A stretch of DNA of 64,000 nt from Clostridia bacterium. Its GTDB lineage: Bacteria; Bacillota; Clostridia; Oscillospirales; Acutalibacteraceae. The position numbers and the translations under genes are program-made. Where the stretch lies: contig JAFSBZ010000033.1 in NCBI GenBank assembly GCA_017437005.1, forward strand, positions 1 through 64,000, read 5' to 3'. This document shows, one piece after another, positions 23,563 to 33,365 of this stretch (positions are counted from its first letter, which is position 1; each line of letters begins with the position of its first letter). The notes beneath the pieces are model-generated. The model was not told the DNA's origin and ran no database searches. It worked only from the letters and a program-made list of their open reading frames with translations.

Positions 23563-24867
23563 CTAAACAATACTATCTTCTAAAGAATTTAATACTAAAT
23601 CATGCTTGATTTTCATAAATTGCTCGGCAAAGTCATCAAGAGAAATTTGTTGTACTTCACCGGTTTTCATATTTTTAATGTTACATACATTATCGGTAAG
23701 TTCATTGTCGCCTAATACTACGCTAAAGAGCGCACCGATTTTATCTGCATATTTCATTTGTGCCTTAAGACCACGGCCACAAACATCAGATTGCGCTTCA
23801 AAACCATCGCGACGAAGCTGAGTGCATATAGCAGTTGCCTTTATTGCGGCGACTTCACCCATTGGAGCAATGTAGACATCACATCTCTTTGGCTCGGGGA
23901 AGTCGGTTTTTTGATTTTCGAGAGCAAGCATAAGTCGCTCGATACCCATACCAAAGCCTAAAGCGTGTACCTTAGGACCTCCCATTTGAGAAACAAGCCC
24001 GTCATATCGGCCACCGCCACAAACGGTACTTTGAGCGCCAATATCACCCGATACAAATTCAAAAACTGTTTTTGTGTAATAATCAAGTCCGCGAACAATT
24101 TGAGGATTAACGGTATACTCAATACCTGCGGCATCAAGATGCGCCTTTACACCGTCAAAATGGTTTTGGCAGTCATCACATAAAAAGTCGATAACCTTTG
24201 GCGCGTCTTTTGCAAGAGAAGAGCACACAGGTGATTTACAGTCTAATATACGCATAGGATTTCGTGAAAGCCTGTCACGACAGGTTTCACACAGTGTATC
24301 AATATGTGCGTTGAAATATTCACTGAGTGCCTTGTGGTAATTTTTACGACACTCAGGACAACCGATAGAGTTAATCTCAAGTGAAATGTTTTTAATTCCA
24401 ACCGTTTCAAGCACCTGCAAGCCTAACGAGATGACCTCGGCATCGGCGGCAGGGGAAGCGGCGCCAAAACATTCTACACCAAATTGGTGAAATTCGCGAA
24501 GTCTGCCTGCTTGAGGCTTTTCATATCGGTAGCAACCACCAATATAACAAACCTTTGCAGGTAGAGCGCCATTTACTATTCCGTGTTCAATAACACTTCT
24601 TACAACACCTGCGGTAAGCTCGGGGCGAAGTGTTATTGAGCGGCCACCCTTATCGTCAAAGGTGTACATTTCTTTTTGAACAACATCGGTAGTATCGCCA
24701 ACACTACGCTGGAAAACTTCAGTATGTTCGAAGACAGGTACGCGAATTTCACGAAAACCGTATAGTGAAGCGATTTCTAACATTTTTCCCTCTACAAATT
24801 GGTATTTGTGAGAGTCTGTCGGTAACATATCGTTCGTGCCTTTTATTGCACGGTTAATTTCTGCCAT
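23563..24867 (-). CDS. hisS: Histidine-tRNA ligase
   Basis: A 434-residue class II synthetase. Motif 1 region (AIKGTNDMLPTDSHKYQ), motif 2 (YRYEKPQAGRLREFHQFGVECFG), the histidine-specific RGLDYYTKTVFEF and motif 3 (ALGFGMGIERLMLAL) are present, followed by the C-terminal anticodon domain. A short cysteine-rich insertion (CPECRKNYHKAL, CETCRDRLSRNPMRILDCK) in the catalytic domain could bind zinc and is a feature of several clostridial HisRS. ATG 24867. It is followed by aspS. Confidence 0.96.
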   Translation of the reverse strand: MAEINRAIKGTNDMLPTDSHKYQFVEGKMLEIASLYGFREIRVPVFEHTEVFQRSVGDTTDVVQKEMYTFDDKGGRSITLRPELTAGVVRSVIEHGIVNGALPAKVCYIGGCYRYEKPQAGRLREFHQFGVECFGAASPAADAEVISLGLQVLETVGIKNISLEINSIGCPECRKNYHKALSEYFNAHIDTLCETCRDRLSRNPMRILDCKSPVCSSLAKDAPKVIDFLCDDCQNHFDGVKAHLDAAGIEYTVNPQIVRGLDYYTKTVFEFVSGDIGAQSTVCGGGRYDGLVSQMGGPKVHALGFGMGIERLMLALENQKTDFPEPKRCDVYIAPMGEVAAIKATAICTQLRRDGFEAQSDVCGRGLKAQMKYADKIGALFSVVLGDNELTDNVCNIKNMKTGEVQQISLDDFAEQFMKIKHDLVLNSLEDSIV

Positions 24868-24904
24868 CTTAAATAACTTCCTGACTATATATTTTTATAA
24901 AATT

Positions 24905-25306
24905 TTATGAATTTTTAACTATTTCGCGCCAATCAAGATCGCCGCGCTCTAAACCGTGGATAAGAACCTCGGCCGTAGCGATATTGGTTGCTACGGGGAT
25001 ATTATGAACATCACAAAGGCGTAATAGCGCGCGCTCATCGGGTTCGCTTGGCTTGGGATTGAGAGGATCACGGAAAATGAGCAAAAGATCAATTTCGTCG
25101 CAGCCAATACGAGAAGCAATTTGTTGCGCACCACCCTGAGAACCTGCTAAAAAGCGAGTTATTTCAAGACCGGTAGCTTCGCCGATAGTTTTTCCTGTGG
25201 TGCCTGTAGCGACAAGATTGTGTCGACTGAGTATTCCACAGTATGCTATACAAAACTGCACCATAAGTTCTTTTTTTGCGTCATGAGCTATTAAAGCGAT
25301 TGTCAT
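24905..25306 (-). CDS. mgsA: Methylglyoxal synthase
   Basis: MgsA converts dihydroxyacetone phosphate to methylglyoxal and phosphate, a bypass used when sugar phosphates accumulate. The 133-residue protein shows [18 protein letters not shown], the phosphate-binding [19 protein letters not shown]-like [15 protein letters not shown] and the catalytic Asp in IFFRDPLNP-like [16 protein letters not shown]. The start is ATG 25306 after AAGGGGGAAAAG; the longer upstream reading lies in the minD spacer. Its place at the end of the mre-min cluster is conserved in clostridia. Confidence 0.94.
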   Translation of the reverse strand: MTIALIAHDAKKELMVQFCIAYCGILSRHNLVATGTTGKTIGEATGLEITRFLAGSQGGAQQIASRIGCDEIDLLLIFRDPLNPKPSEPDERALLRLCDVHNIPVATNIATAEVLIHGLERGDLDWREIVKNS

Positions 25307-25328
25307 AAACTTTTCCCCCTTATAAATT

Positions 25329-26060
25329 TTAAATTCTTTTAACTTTAGGTAATCTGATATCTTCGCCGCAAAGCCTACGTGCAATACGGTAAAGAGCTTT
25401 AAATGCTTTAGATCTTTTATTTATATTATGTGTTACACTTAGTAACATTAGTTCACGACTTTGAGGTACCAAGCCTAAAAGTCGGAAACCTGATATATCT
25501 ATTATGTCGTCTATGTTACTATATATTTTTTTCTTTATATATTCTGCGTCAAAACGATTTATTATAAGCCGCGAATCATATTTTGTTTTTGGAAGGCGCA
25601 TACACACCGCAGCAGCATCGCGTACCGATACAGGATCGGGATTACAAATGCTTAAAAACTGCGCATCTTGGCCAATTGCAGTATAAAGCGAAAAATCAAG
25701 ACCTGCCGGAAAATCAAAAATTACCACATCATACAATTTTTTGACTTGCTTTGCAAATGATGAAAGCGCTTCAATACTGATGCTTCCGATTTGTGAAGGC
25801 GCCGGAATGACGTTGATATTTGGACTTTGAGACATAGTATAAACACCATTTGATATTGGCGCACCGTTTAGTATATCCGACAAATCAAAAACAATTTTAT
25901 GATCTACACCTAAAAGCAGATCAAGGCAACGTAGACCCTCATCCATATCTATAAGTAAAACGGTTTTACCCATTTTGGCAAAGCTAAGCGCCAAGCCACA
26001 AGATATGGTTGATTTTCCGGTACCACCCTTGCCTGAGGTGGTGGCTAAACAAATACCCAT
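25329..26060 (-). CDS. MinD-like ParA/MinD family ATPase
   Basis: A 243-residue P-loop ATPase with the deviant Walker A KGGTGKST (11-18), Walker B-like [11 protein letters not shown] and a C-terminal basic helix ([17 protein letters not shown]). The last resembles the membrane-targeting region of MinD. In most clostridial shape operons minC, minD and minE lie together here; only this gene is present, so its partner is unknown. It may position division or another envelope complex. ATG 26060 is preceded by GGTAGGTGATG. It lies between PBP2 and mgsA in the same direction. Confidence 0.8.
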   Translation of the reverse strand: MGICLATTSGKGGTGKSTISCGLALSFAKMGKTVLLIDMDEGLRCLDLLLGVDHKIVFDLSDILNGAPISNGVYTMSQSPNINVIPAPSQIGSISIEALSSFAKQVKKLYDVVIFDFPAGLDFSLYTAIGQDAQFLSICNPDPVSVRDAAAVCMRLPKTKYDSRLIINRFDAEYIKKKIYSNIDDIIDISGFRLLGLVPQSRELMLLSVTHNINKRSKAFKALYRIARRLCGEDIRLPKVKRI

Positions 26061-26131
26061 ATTACGTCATCACCTACCATTGCTTTTTCAAAGTATTTTA
26101 CCACAAAAGGTATTTTATGTCAATTTTAAAA

Positions 26132-28117
26132 TCAACTAATTACAGTAAATGGTGGAATGTCGGTAACGGTGCTTTCGATAGTAGAAAAGTATGCATCAAG
26201 TATTTGTCTTACAAGAGTACCCGAAGCGTAACCCGAAGCGCCGTGTTCCAGAACTACTGAAATAGCAATTTCAGGATTATCATAAGGAGCAAACAATATA
26301 AATGTTGAATGATCGGCCTTGCCTTCCACTTGAGCAGTACCTGTTTTGCCGCCTATTTTTATTGGATAATCGCCAAGCGCCGCCTGACCGGTACCGTCAA
26401 CGGTAACTGAAAGCATACCGGTTTTAATTGCAGATATTGTGCTTTCTTTAAGACTGATCGTGTTAGAAATCTGCGGTGCGCACTCATCGTAAACGTTTGT
26501 CATATCATAGGATACTATTTTGTCTATCAGGGTTACTTTATAGTGTGTGCCTCCATTAGCAAATGTTGCAACATAGTTTGCGAGTTGAAGCGGAGTAAAG
26601 GCATTCATTTGTCCGATAGAGATTTGTAAAGTATCGCCACCAAATCCGTTGCTTGTAGGCTCAATCAAAATACCCGCGCTGTCATTTACCTCAACACCGG
26701 TTTTAACACCCAGACCAAATTGCTTGAAATAATCGGTAAGTGTCATAGCGCCTACACGCTTGCCAAGCTCAAAGAAGAAATAGTTGCAGCTTTTTGAAAG
26801 AGCGGCAGTTAGTCCCATATGCTTGTGAAAATGCATACAGCTTGGCTGGAAATCGTTAAAATATTTATAAGTTCTTTCACAGTATATGGTTTCTCCTGTG
26901 TTATAAAAGCCGTTTTCAAGTGCTGCCGCGGCAACGATAGGCTTTATGGTAGAACCTATTGGATATACACCTTGAAACGCGCGGTCTGTAAGTGGGTTTG
27001 AAGGGTCGGCAAGCAAAGCGTCATAATTTTCGGACAAAGTTGCTATATCGTAGGTAGGATAGTTTGCGGATGTAATAACACCGCCTGTATTAACGTCAAT
27101 AACGACTGCAGCGCCCGCGCGCGCGGTACCGCCCTTGCTTTGAAGCTCGCGCACAGTATTGGCAAGCGCATCCTGAACAGTGCGCTGCATTTTTGCATCC
27201 AAGGTAAGCATAATGGTTTTTCCGGGAACGACCTTTTTTGTAATCTCGGTATCTATGATGTTGCCGTTTTCGTCAAGATAATAGGTTATTTCTCCATCAG
27301 CGCCACGTAAATATTTTTCGGCATAGTATTCAATACCGTTTTTACCAACCTTGTCGTCAAACGCGTAACCGCGATCCTTATATTTTTCGCCCTCTTGCCA
27401 ATCTTCTTCGTAGATAGGACCTACGGTGCCGATAAGATTTACTGCAAGAGAGGTGTCTGGATAATATCTGAATGGAACAACGTTAACCGATACACCGTCT
27501 AACAAAAAATTTGATTCAGATATTTTGCGCATAAGCTCATTTGGTATATCCTCGGCAAATGTGTAGGGGTAAGAAATAGAAAAATCTTCAATTTCCATAC
27601 TGTATCGCACACCTGCAATTTTGCGTTGCTGATCAATAGAATAGCCTTCGAGCTCGTATCGTTCAATTAGTCTTGTAAGACAGTTTGCGGCCGTAGCATA
27701 ACTGGCAAGATCTAATGTTTTGATAAGCTTATCGGTTGATTCACCTTCTTTGAAGTTGTAGGGCGCAGCATATTCAATCGGTAGCCTGTCCTTATGTTCT
27801 ACACTGCTTTCATCTAAAAGTGTTATCAGGCTTAAAATAATATCGTTTATATTTTCTTTTACATACGCTTTGTTAAAAACTATATTATATCCGTCGCGAT
27901 TAGCTGCAATTTGTCTGCCGAAACTGTCAAGAATTTCACCGCGTGGTGCTTTAAGAACTGCCGTGCGTGATGCAGAGCTACCCTTGGCGTTTGATGAATA
28001 TTTATCGGAATTTATAATTTGTATAGAGTATATTCTTGCTGTGTAAAGTATCAATACTAATACAAGAATTATTGATAACACCGTAAGAGCGGTTTGATGC
28101 TTTCTTTTAAACGGCAC
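26132..28117 (-). CDS. mrdA: Penicillin-binding protein 2 (elongation-specific transpeptidase)
   Basis: A 661-residue class B PBP. It has an N-terminal membrane anchor (about 10-30), a PBP dimerisation domain (APRGEILDSFGRQIAANRDG) and the transpeptidase domain. The active-site motifs are STIK (Ser near 389), SCN (near 442) and KTG (KTGTAQ, near 589). It crosslinks peptidoglycan of the side wall with RodA. RodA is not in this window. The GTG start at 28117 follows GAGGTGA. It lies between mreD and the minD-like gene. Confidence 0.94.
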   Translation of the reverse strand: MPFKRKHQTALTVLSIILVLVLILYTARIYSIQIINSDKYSSNAKGSSASRTAVLKAPRGEILDSFGRQIAANRDGYNIVFNKAYVKENINDIILSLITLLDESSVEHKDRLPIEYAAPYNFKEGESTDKLIKTLDLASYATAANCLTRLIERYELEGYSIDQQRKIAGVRYSMEIEDFSISYPYTFAEDIPNELMRKISESNFLLDGVSVNVVPFRYYPDTSLAVNLIGTVGPIYEEDWQEGEKYKDRGYAFDDKVGKNGIEYYAEKYLRGADGEITYYLDENGNIIDTEITKKVVPGKTIMLTLDAKMQRTVQDALANTVRELQSKGGTARAGAAVVIDVNTGGVITSANYPTYDIATLSENYDALLADPSNPLTDRAFQGVYPIGSTIKPIVAAAALENGFYNTGETIYCERTYKYFNDFQPSCMHFHKHMGLTAALSKSCNYFFFELGKRVGAMTLTDYFKQFGLGVKTGVEVNDSAGILIEPTSNGFGGDTLQISIGQMNAFTPLQLANYVATFANGGTHYKVTLIDKIVSYDMTNVYDECAPQISNTISLKESTISAIKTGMLSVTVDGTGQAALGDYPIKIGGKTGTAQVEGKADHSTFILFAPYDNPEIAISVVLEHGASGYASGTLVRQILDAYFSTIESTVTDIPPFTVIS

Positions 28118-28139
28118 TTAAAGTCACCTCACATATAAT

Positions 28140-28652
28140 TTATTGAAAAAACCTTTTGTATAAAAATTTTTCAAGATAATAAAAAGGTATTATGAAAACA
28201 CAAGTATATAGGACTGATGGAAATACAGTGCCCATAATATAAGTAAGATTTTCTGTGAAAGACAAAGAAAACCCTAAACAAAAAATCCACCTTATTATAA
28301 AGTAAAACATTGAGCATAAAGCACACAATGTTAGCGCAGATAATATATTATTGTTGAATAGGTACTTTGTTATGAGTACCGAAATAAGACTTAAAACACA
28401 AAATATTATCGCATTAAAGCCCTGAGGAGTGCTTGCGACTGTGTCAATAAAAACACCTACTACAAGTCCTGTTAGGGCTCCTCGTAGTTCTGAACAAAAC
28501 ATACATATAGCGACAAGCAATGCCAGTGTTAACATGGGTGTTGCGGTAAAAATTTTAATATTTAAAACTCCGTTGTACTGTACTAAAAAAAGCGATATAA
28601 ACAATAACGCGTTAATTAAACGTAGATTAAAAATGTTTTTTTTGCGTTCCAT
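28140..28652 (-). CDS. mreD: Rod-shape-determining membrane protein MreD
   Basis: A 170-residue polytopic protein with about five or six membrane segments, typical of MreD, which joins MreC and PBP2 in the elongasome. Recognition rests on size, hydrophobicity, the GLVVGVFIDTVASTPQGFNAI loop and position after mreC. The start ATG 28652 follows GGTGG inside the last mreC codons region, four bases after the mreC stop. A longer in-frame start within mreC is unlikely. Confidence 0.88.
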   Translation of the reverse strand: MERKKNIFNLRLINALLFISLFLVQYNGVLNIKIFTATPMLTLALLVAICMFCSELRGALTGLVVGVFIDTVASTPQGFNAIIFCVLSLISVLITKYLFNNNILSALTLCALCSMFYFIIRWIFCLGFSLSFTENLTYIMGTVFPSVLYTCVFIIPFYYLEKFLYKRFFQ

Positions 28653-28656
28653 AAGG

Positions 28657-29514
28657 TTATTTACCACCTTTAACAGCAATACCGCCTTGACCTTCAAAAG
28701 AAGTTATAACCATAACAGAGCGCAGCTCTGTTATGTCGGCGAAAGGTTTTATTTCAGCATAGATGGAGTTGTTGTTTTCGTCAATACCGATATTATTTAC
28801 CGAACCGATAAGCAATCCTTCGGGGAAAATACCTTCGCCCGAGGTGATTACATAATCGCCGACTGCTACTGTGCAAGAGCGGGCAAGATTTGAAAAACGA
28901 CAAAAACCGTTTTGGGCAAACGATAATGTTCCGTTTATTATGCCCGAATCGTGAGTACGGTTGTCAAGAGCGCCTAATGTAAGGTCGGGACTTAGAATGG
29001 TTGTAACCTTGCTAGATGTAAGACCTACTTCGGTAATGTAGCCTACTATGCCCGCATCGGTTATTACAGGATCATATTTTTGTATGTCTGAAAGAGAGCC
29101 TTTGTTGATGGTAAATCCACCAAAAACATCATTGTTGTCGCGTGAAATAAGCACGGCATCACAAAATGTAAAATCTGGATTGTTGTCTTTTATACCAAGA
29201 TACCCTTTGTAGAATTCATTTTGCTCTAAAATTTCTTCATAATCAGCAATTTTTTGTTGCAATGAGTTAATTTCGGATTTGAGTTCTGAATTTTCAATGC
29301 TAAGCTTACTGCCGCTGTTATAATTATCAAAAAAATCCTGAACAATACCGGAAACATTTGTAAACAAATTTACAAACGGAGAAGAGATAGTGCTTGCAAT
29401 ATTTGTTTGAGGTGACATATGACCTATAATTGCAAAACCGGTTGTAAGCACAGCAACAGCGCATAAGATTGCCAAAATAATTTTAAATTGACGACTGCGA
29501 AGGAAAAAACGCAT
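28657..29514 (-). CDS. mreC: Rod-shape-determining protein MreC
   Basis: A 285-residue bitopic protein. It has a short cytoplasmic tail, one membrane segment (about 10-30), a coiled coil (about 70-100: ENSELKSEINSLQQKIADYEE) and two beta-barrel domains with GYITEVGLTSSKVTTILSPD and GDYVITSGEGIFPEGLLIG. MreC organises PBP2 and MreB at the lateral wall. ATG 29514; it follows mreB by 19 bases. Confidence 0.95.
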   Translation of the reverse strand: MRFFLRSRQFKIILAILCAVAVLTTGFAIIGHMSPQTNIASTISSPFVNLFTNVSGIVQDFFDNYNSGSKLSIENSELKSEINSLQQKIADYEEILEQNEFYKGYLGIKDNNPDFTFCDAVLISRDNNDVFGGFTINKGSLSDIQKYDPVITDAGIVGYITEVGLTSSKVTTILSPDLTLGALDNRTHDSGIINGTLSFAQNGFCRFSNLARSCTVAVGDYVITSGEGIFPEGLLIGSVNNIGIDENNNSIYAEIKPFADITELRSVMVITSFEGQGGIAVKGGK

Positions 29515-29533
29515 TTTTATTGCTCCTTAAATA

Positions 29534-30553
29534 TTATCTAAATCTTTTTCTTCTTCGGAAGGTGTAGTTTTCAAAACCGATATCACCTTCAAGACGTTTT
29601 TGTGCGCCAAGAACAACACAATCCAATGGATTTGCCGCAACCGATACGGGCATACCTGTTTCCTCGGCTATAAGCTCGGCAAGTCCGCGCAGTAATGCAG
29701 TACCGCCCGTGAGCGTAATACCGCTATCAATAATATCGGCAGAAAGCTCCGGCGGAGTTTTTTCAAGTGTAGTGCGGATAGCATCAATGATTTGCAATAC
29801 TGTATCCAACATAGCGTCACGTACCTCAGCAGAGGTAATAGTTACGTTTTTAGGCAAACCGTCTACAACATTTCGCCCCTTTATTTCAATTGAGGTTTCA
29901 TCGTCATATTCTTTTGCAGAACCAATATCTATTTTAATTTGTTCGGCAGTGCGTTCGCCAATGAGTAGATTGTGCTTTTTACGCATATAATTGATAATTG
30001 CTTCATCGAGGTCGTCTCCGGCAATACGAAGTGATTGTGCAGTAACAATATCTCCAAGCGAAATAACCGCAATTTCACTTGTGCCGCCGCCGATATCAAC
30101 AATCATATTACCTGTAGCTTCATGTGCGGGAAGTCCCGCGCCTACAGCCGCTGCCATTGGTTCTTCAACAAGGTCTACATCATAGGCGCCTGCCTGTTTT
30201 GCCGCATCATATACAGCTCGACTTTCAACCTCGGTAACGCCTGTTGGGATGCATATTACCATTCTTACGCGTGAAAAAAACGAGCCTTTAAGAGCAACGC
30301 TTACAAAACGCTTAAGCATAGCGGTAGTTACATCAAAGTCGGCTATTACACCGTCTTTTAACGGGCGAACCGCGACTATTGAGCCTGGGGTTCTGCCAAT
30401 CATTTCTTTTGCTTCTCGACCTACAGCGCGAACAGCATCATTTCTTACATCGTAAGCCACAACAGATGGCTCGCGCATTATTATTCCTTTGCCTTTAACA
30501 CACACTAATGTGTTGGCAGTACCAAGGTCTACACCTATATCTCTTGTAAACAT
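29534..30553 (-). CDS. mreB: Actin-like cell-shape protein MreB
   Basis: A 339-residue bacterial actin. Phosphate-1 (IGVDLGTANTLV), the connect and phosphate-2 region (MIVDIGGGTSEIAVISLG), and adenosine motif (SGITLTGGTALLRGLAELI) are intact. It polymerises under the membrane and guides wall elongation with MreC, MreD and PBP2 encoded downstream. ATG 30553 follows AAGGAG. The gene follows the lipid kinase gene by 11 bases on the same strand. Confidence 0.97.
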   Translation of the reverse strand: MFTRDIGVDLGTANTLVCVKGKGIIMREPSVVAYDVRNDAVRAVGREAKEMIGRTPGSIVAVRPLKDGVIADFDVTTAMLKRFVSVALKGSFFSRVRMVICIPTGVTEVESRAVYDAAKQAGAYDVDLVEEPMAAAVGAGLPAHEATGNMIVDIGGGTSEIAVISLGDIVTAQSLRIAGDDLDEAIINYMRKKHNLLIGERTAEQIKIDIGSAKEYDDETSIEIKGRNVVDGLPKNVTITSAEVRDAMLDTVLQIIDAIRTTLEKTPPELSADIIDSGITLTGGTALLRGLAELIAEETGMPVSVAANPLDCVVLGAQKRLEGDIGFENYTFRRRKRFR

Positions 30554-30564
30554 ATATAAACTCC

Positions 30565-31479
30565 TTAAGATTTTTTATTTTTTTCGCGCGGTACGATAAG
30601 TTGCAACGCTGAGGGAATATTTGTAAGGGTAATACTTTCTTGTCCCTCTGCAAATTCACCGTCTAAAGTCCAAGGCACACTGGCGCCGCCTGATACGGTA
30701 ATTTCTTTTGTGTGGAAAAATTCAATGCCATCGCGCTTGAGATCTTTTCGCAAAATTCCGTCAACGATTGATTGGAACTGAAGAATGGTTGTTGGATTTT
30801 TTATAAGCAAAACCTCAAACATACCATCGTTAAGCTTAACTACCGAATCGTTGAATTTTACTATACCGCCCACAGACATTGAATTTGATACGGCACCAAA
30901 CAAAAAGTCACCTTCAATTTCACGGTCATCAGAAGTGAATTTTAAATGAAGTGGTTTTATATTGCTAAGACTTTTGATGCCTTCAAAAAAATATGCTGCT
31001 TGGCCCAAAACATTTTTAACCTCTTGCGGCGCTGAGTATGATGCTTCGGTAAATGCACCAAAAGATGCGGTATACGAAAAATATTTATCACCAAATTTGC
31101 CTATGTCAAGGCAACTTTTAATACCTGTTATAATATCCTGCGCGGCAGTAAATGTGTTACGTGAAATGCCTAATCCTGAAGACCATTCATTTAGAGTGCC
31201 GTATGGAATATAGCCTATGGTGCAGTCAAGATTTTTGCGCATAATACCTGTTATAACCTCGTTTAGCGTACCGTCACCGCCGCATACTACAATAAGATCG
31301 AAATCACCGTTGTTTAACGACTGAACCTTTACGGTAGCATCTTCGGGATGTTTGGTGGGATACACATTGACATCAAAATCAGCATCAGAAAAAATTTGTA
31401 TAATTTTTAGCAAATCATTCTTTATTTTTCCTTTGCCCGAACGAGGATTTGTTATAATAAGAAGCTTTTTATTTTCCAT
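30565..31479 (-). CDS. Diacylglycerol kinase family lipid kinase (YegS/DgkB type)
   Basis: A 304-residue soluble lipid kinase. The DAGK catalytic domain is seen in TNPRSGKGKIK near the N terminus, VVCGGDGTLNEVITGI and IPYGTLNEWSSGLGI. A C-terminal beta-rich domain ends with LDGEFAEGQ. DgkB relatives recycle diacylglycerol released from lipoteichoic acid synthesis, plausible beside cell-envelope genes; the substrate is inferred. The canonical P(F/L)GTxND motif here is YGTLNEW, a small departure. ATG 31479 follows GGAGG. Confidence 0.88.
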   Translation of the reverse strand: MENKKLLIITNPRSGKGKIKNDLLKIIQIFSDADFDVNVYPTKHPEDATVKVQSLNNGDFDLIVVCGGDGTLNEVITGIMRKNLDCTIGYIPYGTLNEWSSGLGISRNTFTAAQDIITGIKSCLDIGKFGDKYFSYTASFGAFTEASYSAPQEVKNVLGQAAYFFEGIKSLSNIKPLHLKFTSDDREIEGDFLFGAVSNSMSVGGIVKFNDSVVKLNDGMFEVLLIKNPTTILQFQSIVDGILRKDLKRDGIEFFHTKEITVSGGASVPWTLDGEFAEGQESITLTNIPSALQLIVPREKNKKS

Positions 31480-31502
31480 ATATAAAACCTCCAATTTGCA
31501 AA

Positions 31503-32507
31503 TTATCTATAATTAATTGGGAGTGTGGCAGTAGCGTTAAGTGACGAGTCAGCTATGTTACCGTTTAAGAACTCATAATATCCCTGAACACCAACCATAG
31601 CGGCATTATCACCGCAGTATTTAAGCGGTGGATAATAAAGCTTTATGCTTCGCTTATCACATTCTGCCTGCATTCTTGCGCGCAGCTCTGAATTAGCAGA
31701 TACACCGCCCGCCATAACGAGTGTTTTATATCCTTTGTTTTCTACGGCTGATATTGTTTTGGCTATAAGTATATCACATACTTTTTGTCTTATAGTAGCC
31801 GCAAGCACAGGCACGTCGATTTCTTCGCCTTTTTGGTTTTTGTTGTGTACAAGGTTTACCACTGCAGTTTTAAGACCCGAAAAACTAAAGTCATACGGAT
31901 TTTCGGTGTGCGGTGTAGGAAGCGGATATTTTTGTGTGTCGGCTAATGTTGCAATTTTGTCAAGATTCACACCACCAGGATATGAAAGCCCAAGCGCACG
32001 GGCTGTTTTATCAAAACATTCGCCTGCGGCATCGTCGGTAGTGCGACCTACAGGAGTAAAGCTCGTATAGTCTGTAACTTCGGTTATTATAGTGTTGCCG
32101 CCCGATACAGTAAGACACATAAAAGGCGGTTTTAGTTCATTGGCTTCAATATAGTTTGCCGCAATGTGTGAACGTAAATGATGCACAGGAATGAGCGGAA
32201 CATTGAGCGAATAACTTAAGCCTTTGGCAAAATTAACACCTACAAGCAACGCGCCTATAAGACCCGGAGCAAAGGTGACTGCTACGGCGTCAATATCGCG
32301 GTATGTAATGCCCGCCTGCTTTAGCGCAGTATTGCACACTTGACTTATGGCTTCGGTATGTCTGCGTGAAGCGATTTCAGGAACTACACCGCCATAGATT
32401 TTGTGCTCGGCTATTTGTGTTGATATTATGTTTGAAAGGATTTTTCTTTCATCGGTTATTGCTACCGAGGTTTCGTCACAAGACGATTCGATTGCTAAAA
32501 TAATCAT
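31503..32507 (-). CDS. tsaD: tRNA N6-adenosine threonylcarbamoyltransferase
   Basis: TsaD transfers the threonylcarbamoyl group to A37 of ANN-decoding tRNAs, working with TsaB and TsaE. The 334-residue ASKHA-fold protein has MIILAIESSCDETSVAI, the metal-binding VHHLRSHIAANY (H-x3-H; the usual Glu-Gly is Arg-Ser), CLTVSGGNT, DDAAGECFDK and MAGGVSANSELR. ATG 32507 overlaps the region just after the phosphatase-RimI gene by a 15-base gap. tsaB is not adjacent, unlike in many clostridia. Confidence 0.95.
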   Translation of the reverse strand: MIILAIESSCDETSVAITDERKILSNIISTQIAEHKIYGGVVPEIASRRHTEAISQVCNTALKQAGITYRDIDAVAVTFAPGLIGALLVGVNFAKGLSYSLNVPLIPVHHLRSHIAANYIEANELKPPFMCLTVSGGNTIITEVTDYTSFTPVGRTTDDAAGECFDKTARALGLSYPGGVNLDKIATLADTQKYPLPTPHTENPYDFSFSGLKTAVVNLVHNKNQKGEEIDVPVLAATIRQKVCDILIAKTISAVENKGYKTLVMAGGVSANSELRARMQAECDKRSIKLYYPPLKYCGDNAAMVGVQGYYEFLNGNIADSSLNATATLPINYR

Positions 32508-32522
32508 TAAATCACCAGTTAA

Positions 32523-33365
32523 TTAAATGAAGTTTTTTGTCATAATAAGCGCATCTTCTTGAGGATGTGTATAAAAACGTTTACGAAGCCCTACTATTTC
32601 AAATCCAAAATGCTCGTATAAAGAAATGGCGGTTTTGTTTGATACGCGTACCTCAAGCGATATAAATTCAAGCTCGTTTTTAGAACTTTCGATTACATAT
32701 TCTAATATTTTTTTACCTATTCCACGGTGTCGATAGGGGGATAAAACGGCAATGTTGGTTACGTAACCTTCACCTGCAATTTTTGAAATCCCCATATATC
32801 CAACAATTTCATTATCAACCTGCGCAACATAAAACGAGGTGCCCGAGCATATAGATTCGTTTATTGCGTTATCACTCCACGGGGTAGAAAAACATTCTTT
32901 TTCGATATTTGCAATAGCTGTAACATCACTCAATGTTGCGGGTGCGATATTGATATCAGTAAAAAAACCGTTGCTTATAAGATTATCAATGCCAATGAGA
33001 ATTTCATCACGACATTTTCGGTAGGTATCAATATCACAACCGAAAGGATCGGGTATACCGTTTCCTAATACCAATATCTTGAAGTTGGTGCCAAATGTGG
33101 AAATTAAAAGCTGTTTATGTGACTCGGTCATACAAATTATAGCATCGGCAGAATTTATATCATCGCTTGTAATTATATTTGAAATATGGTTGCTGATATC
33201 GATATTAATCTCTTGCATAACTGCTATTGAATTAGGATTGGCCGGTTCACCGCTACTGAATCCGCGACTTGAAACATTAATGTTGTTGAGATTTTTAGAT
33301 TTTAGATAATACTCTGCCATAGGACTGCGACAGGTATTACCTGTACATACAAATATTATATTCAT
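32523..33365 (-). CDS. Fusion of low-molecular-weight phosphatase and RimI acetyltransferase
   Basis: A 280-residue two-domain protein. Residues 1-130 form a low-molecular-weight protein (Tyr/Arg) phosphatase: the P-loop CTGNTCRS (7-14) and the general-acid motif IPDPFG are present. Residues 135-280 form a GNAT domain matching RimI, which acetylates the N terminus of ribosomal protein S18: SDVTAIANIEKECFSTPWS, VTNIAVLSPYRHRGIGKKIL, LEVRVSNKTAISLYEHFGF. Stand-alone rimI usually sits next to tsaD, as here. There is no stop or frameshift between the domains. The ATG overlaps the polA stop by one base (TAATG), so translation is coupled. Confidence 0.9.
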   Translation of the reverse strand: MNIIFVCTGNTCRSPMAEYYLKSKNLNNINVSSRGFSSGEPANPNSIAVMQEINIDISNHISNIITSDDINSADAIICMTESHKQLLISTFGTNFKILVLGNGIPDPFGCDIDTYRKCRDEILIGIDNLISNGFFTDINIAPATLSDVTAIANIEKECFSTPWSDNAINESICSGTSFYVAQVDNEIVGYMGISKIAGEGYVTNIAVLSPYRHRGIGKKILEYVIESSKNELEFISLEVRVSNKTAISLYEHFGFEIVGLRKRFYTHPQEDALIMTKNFI

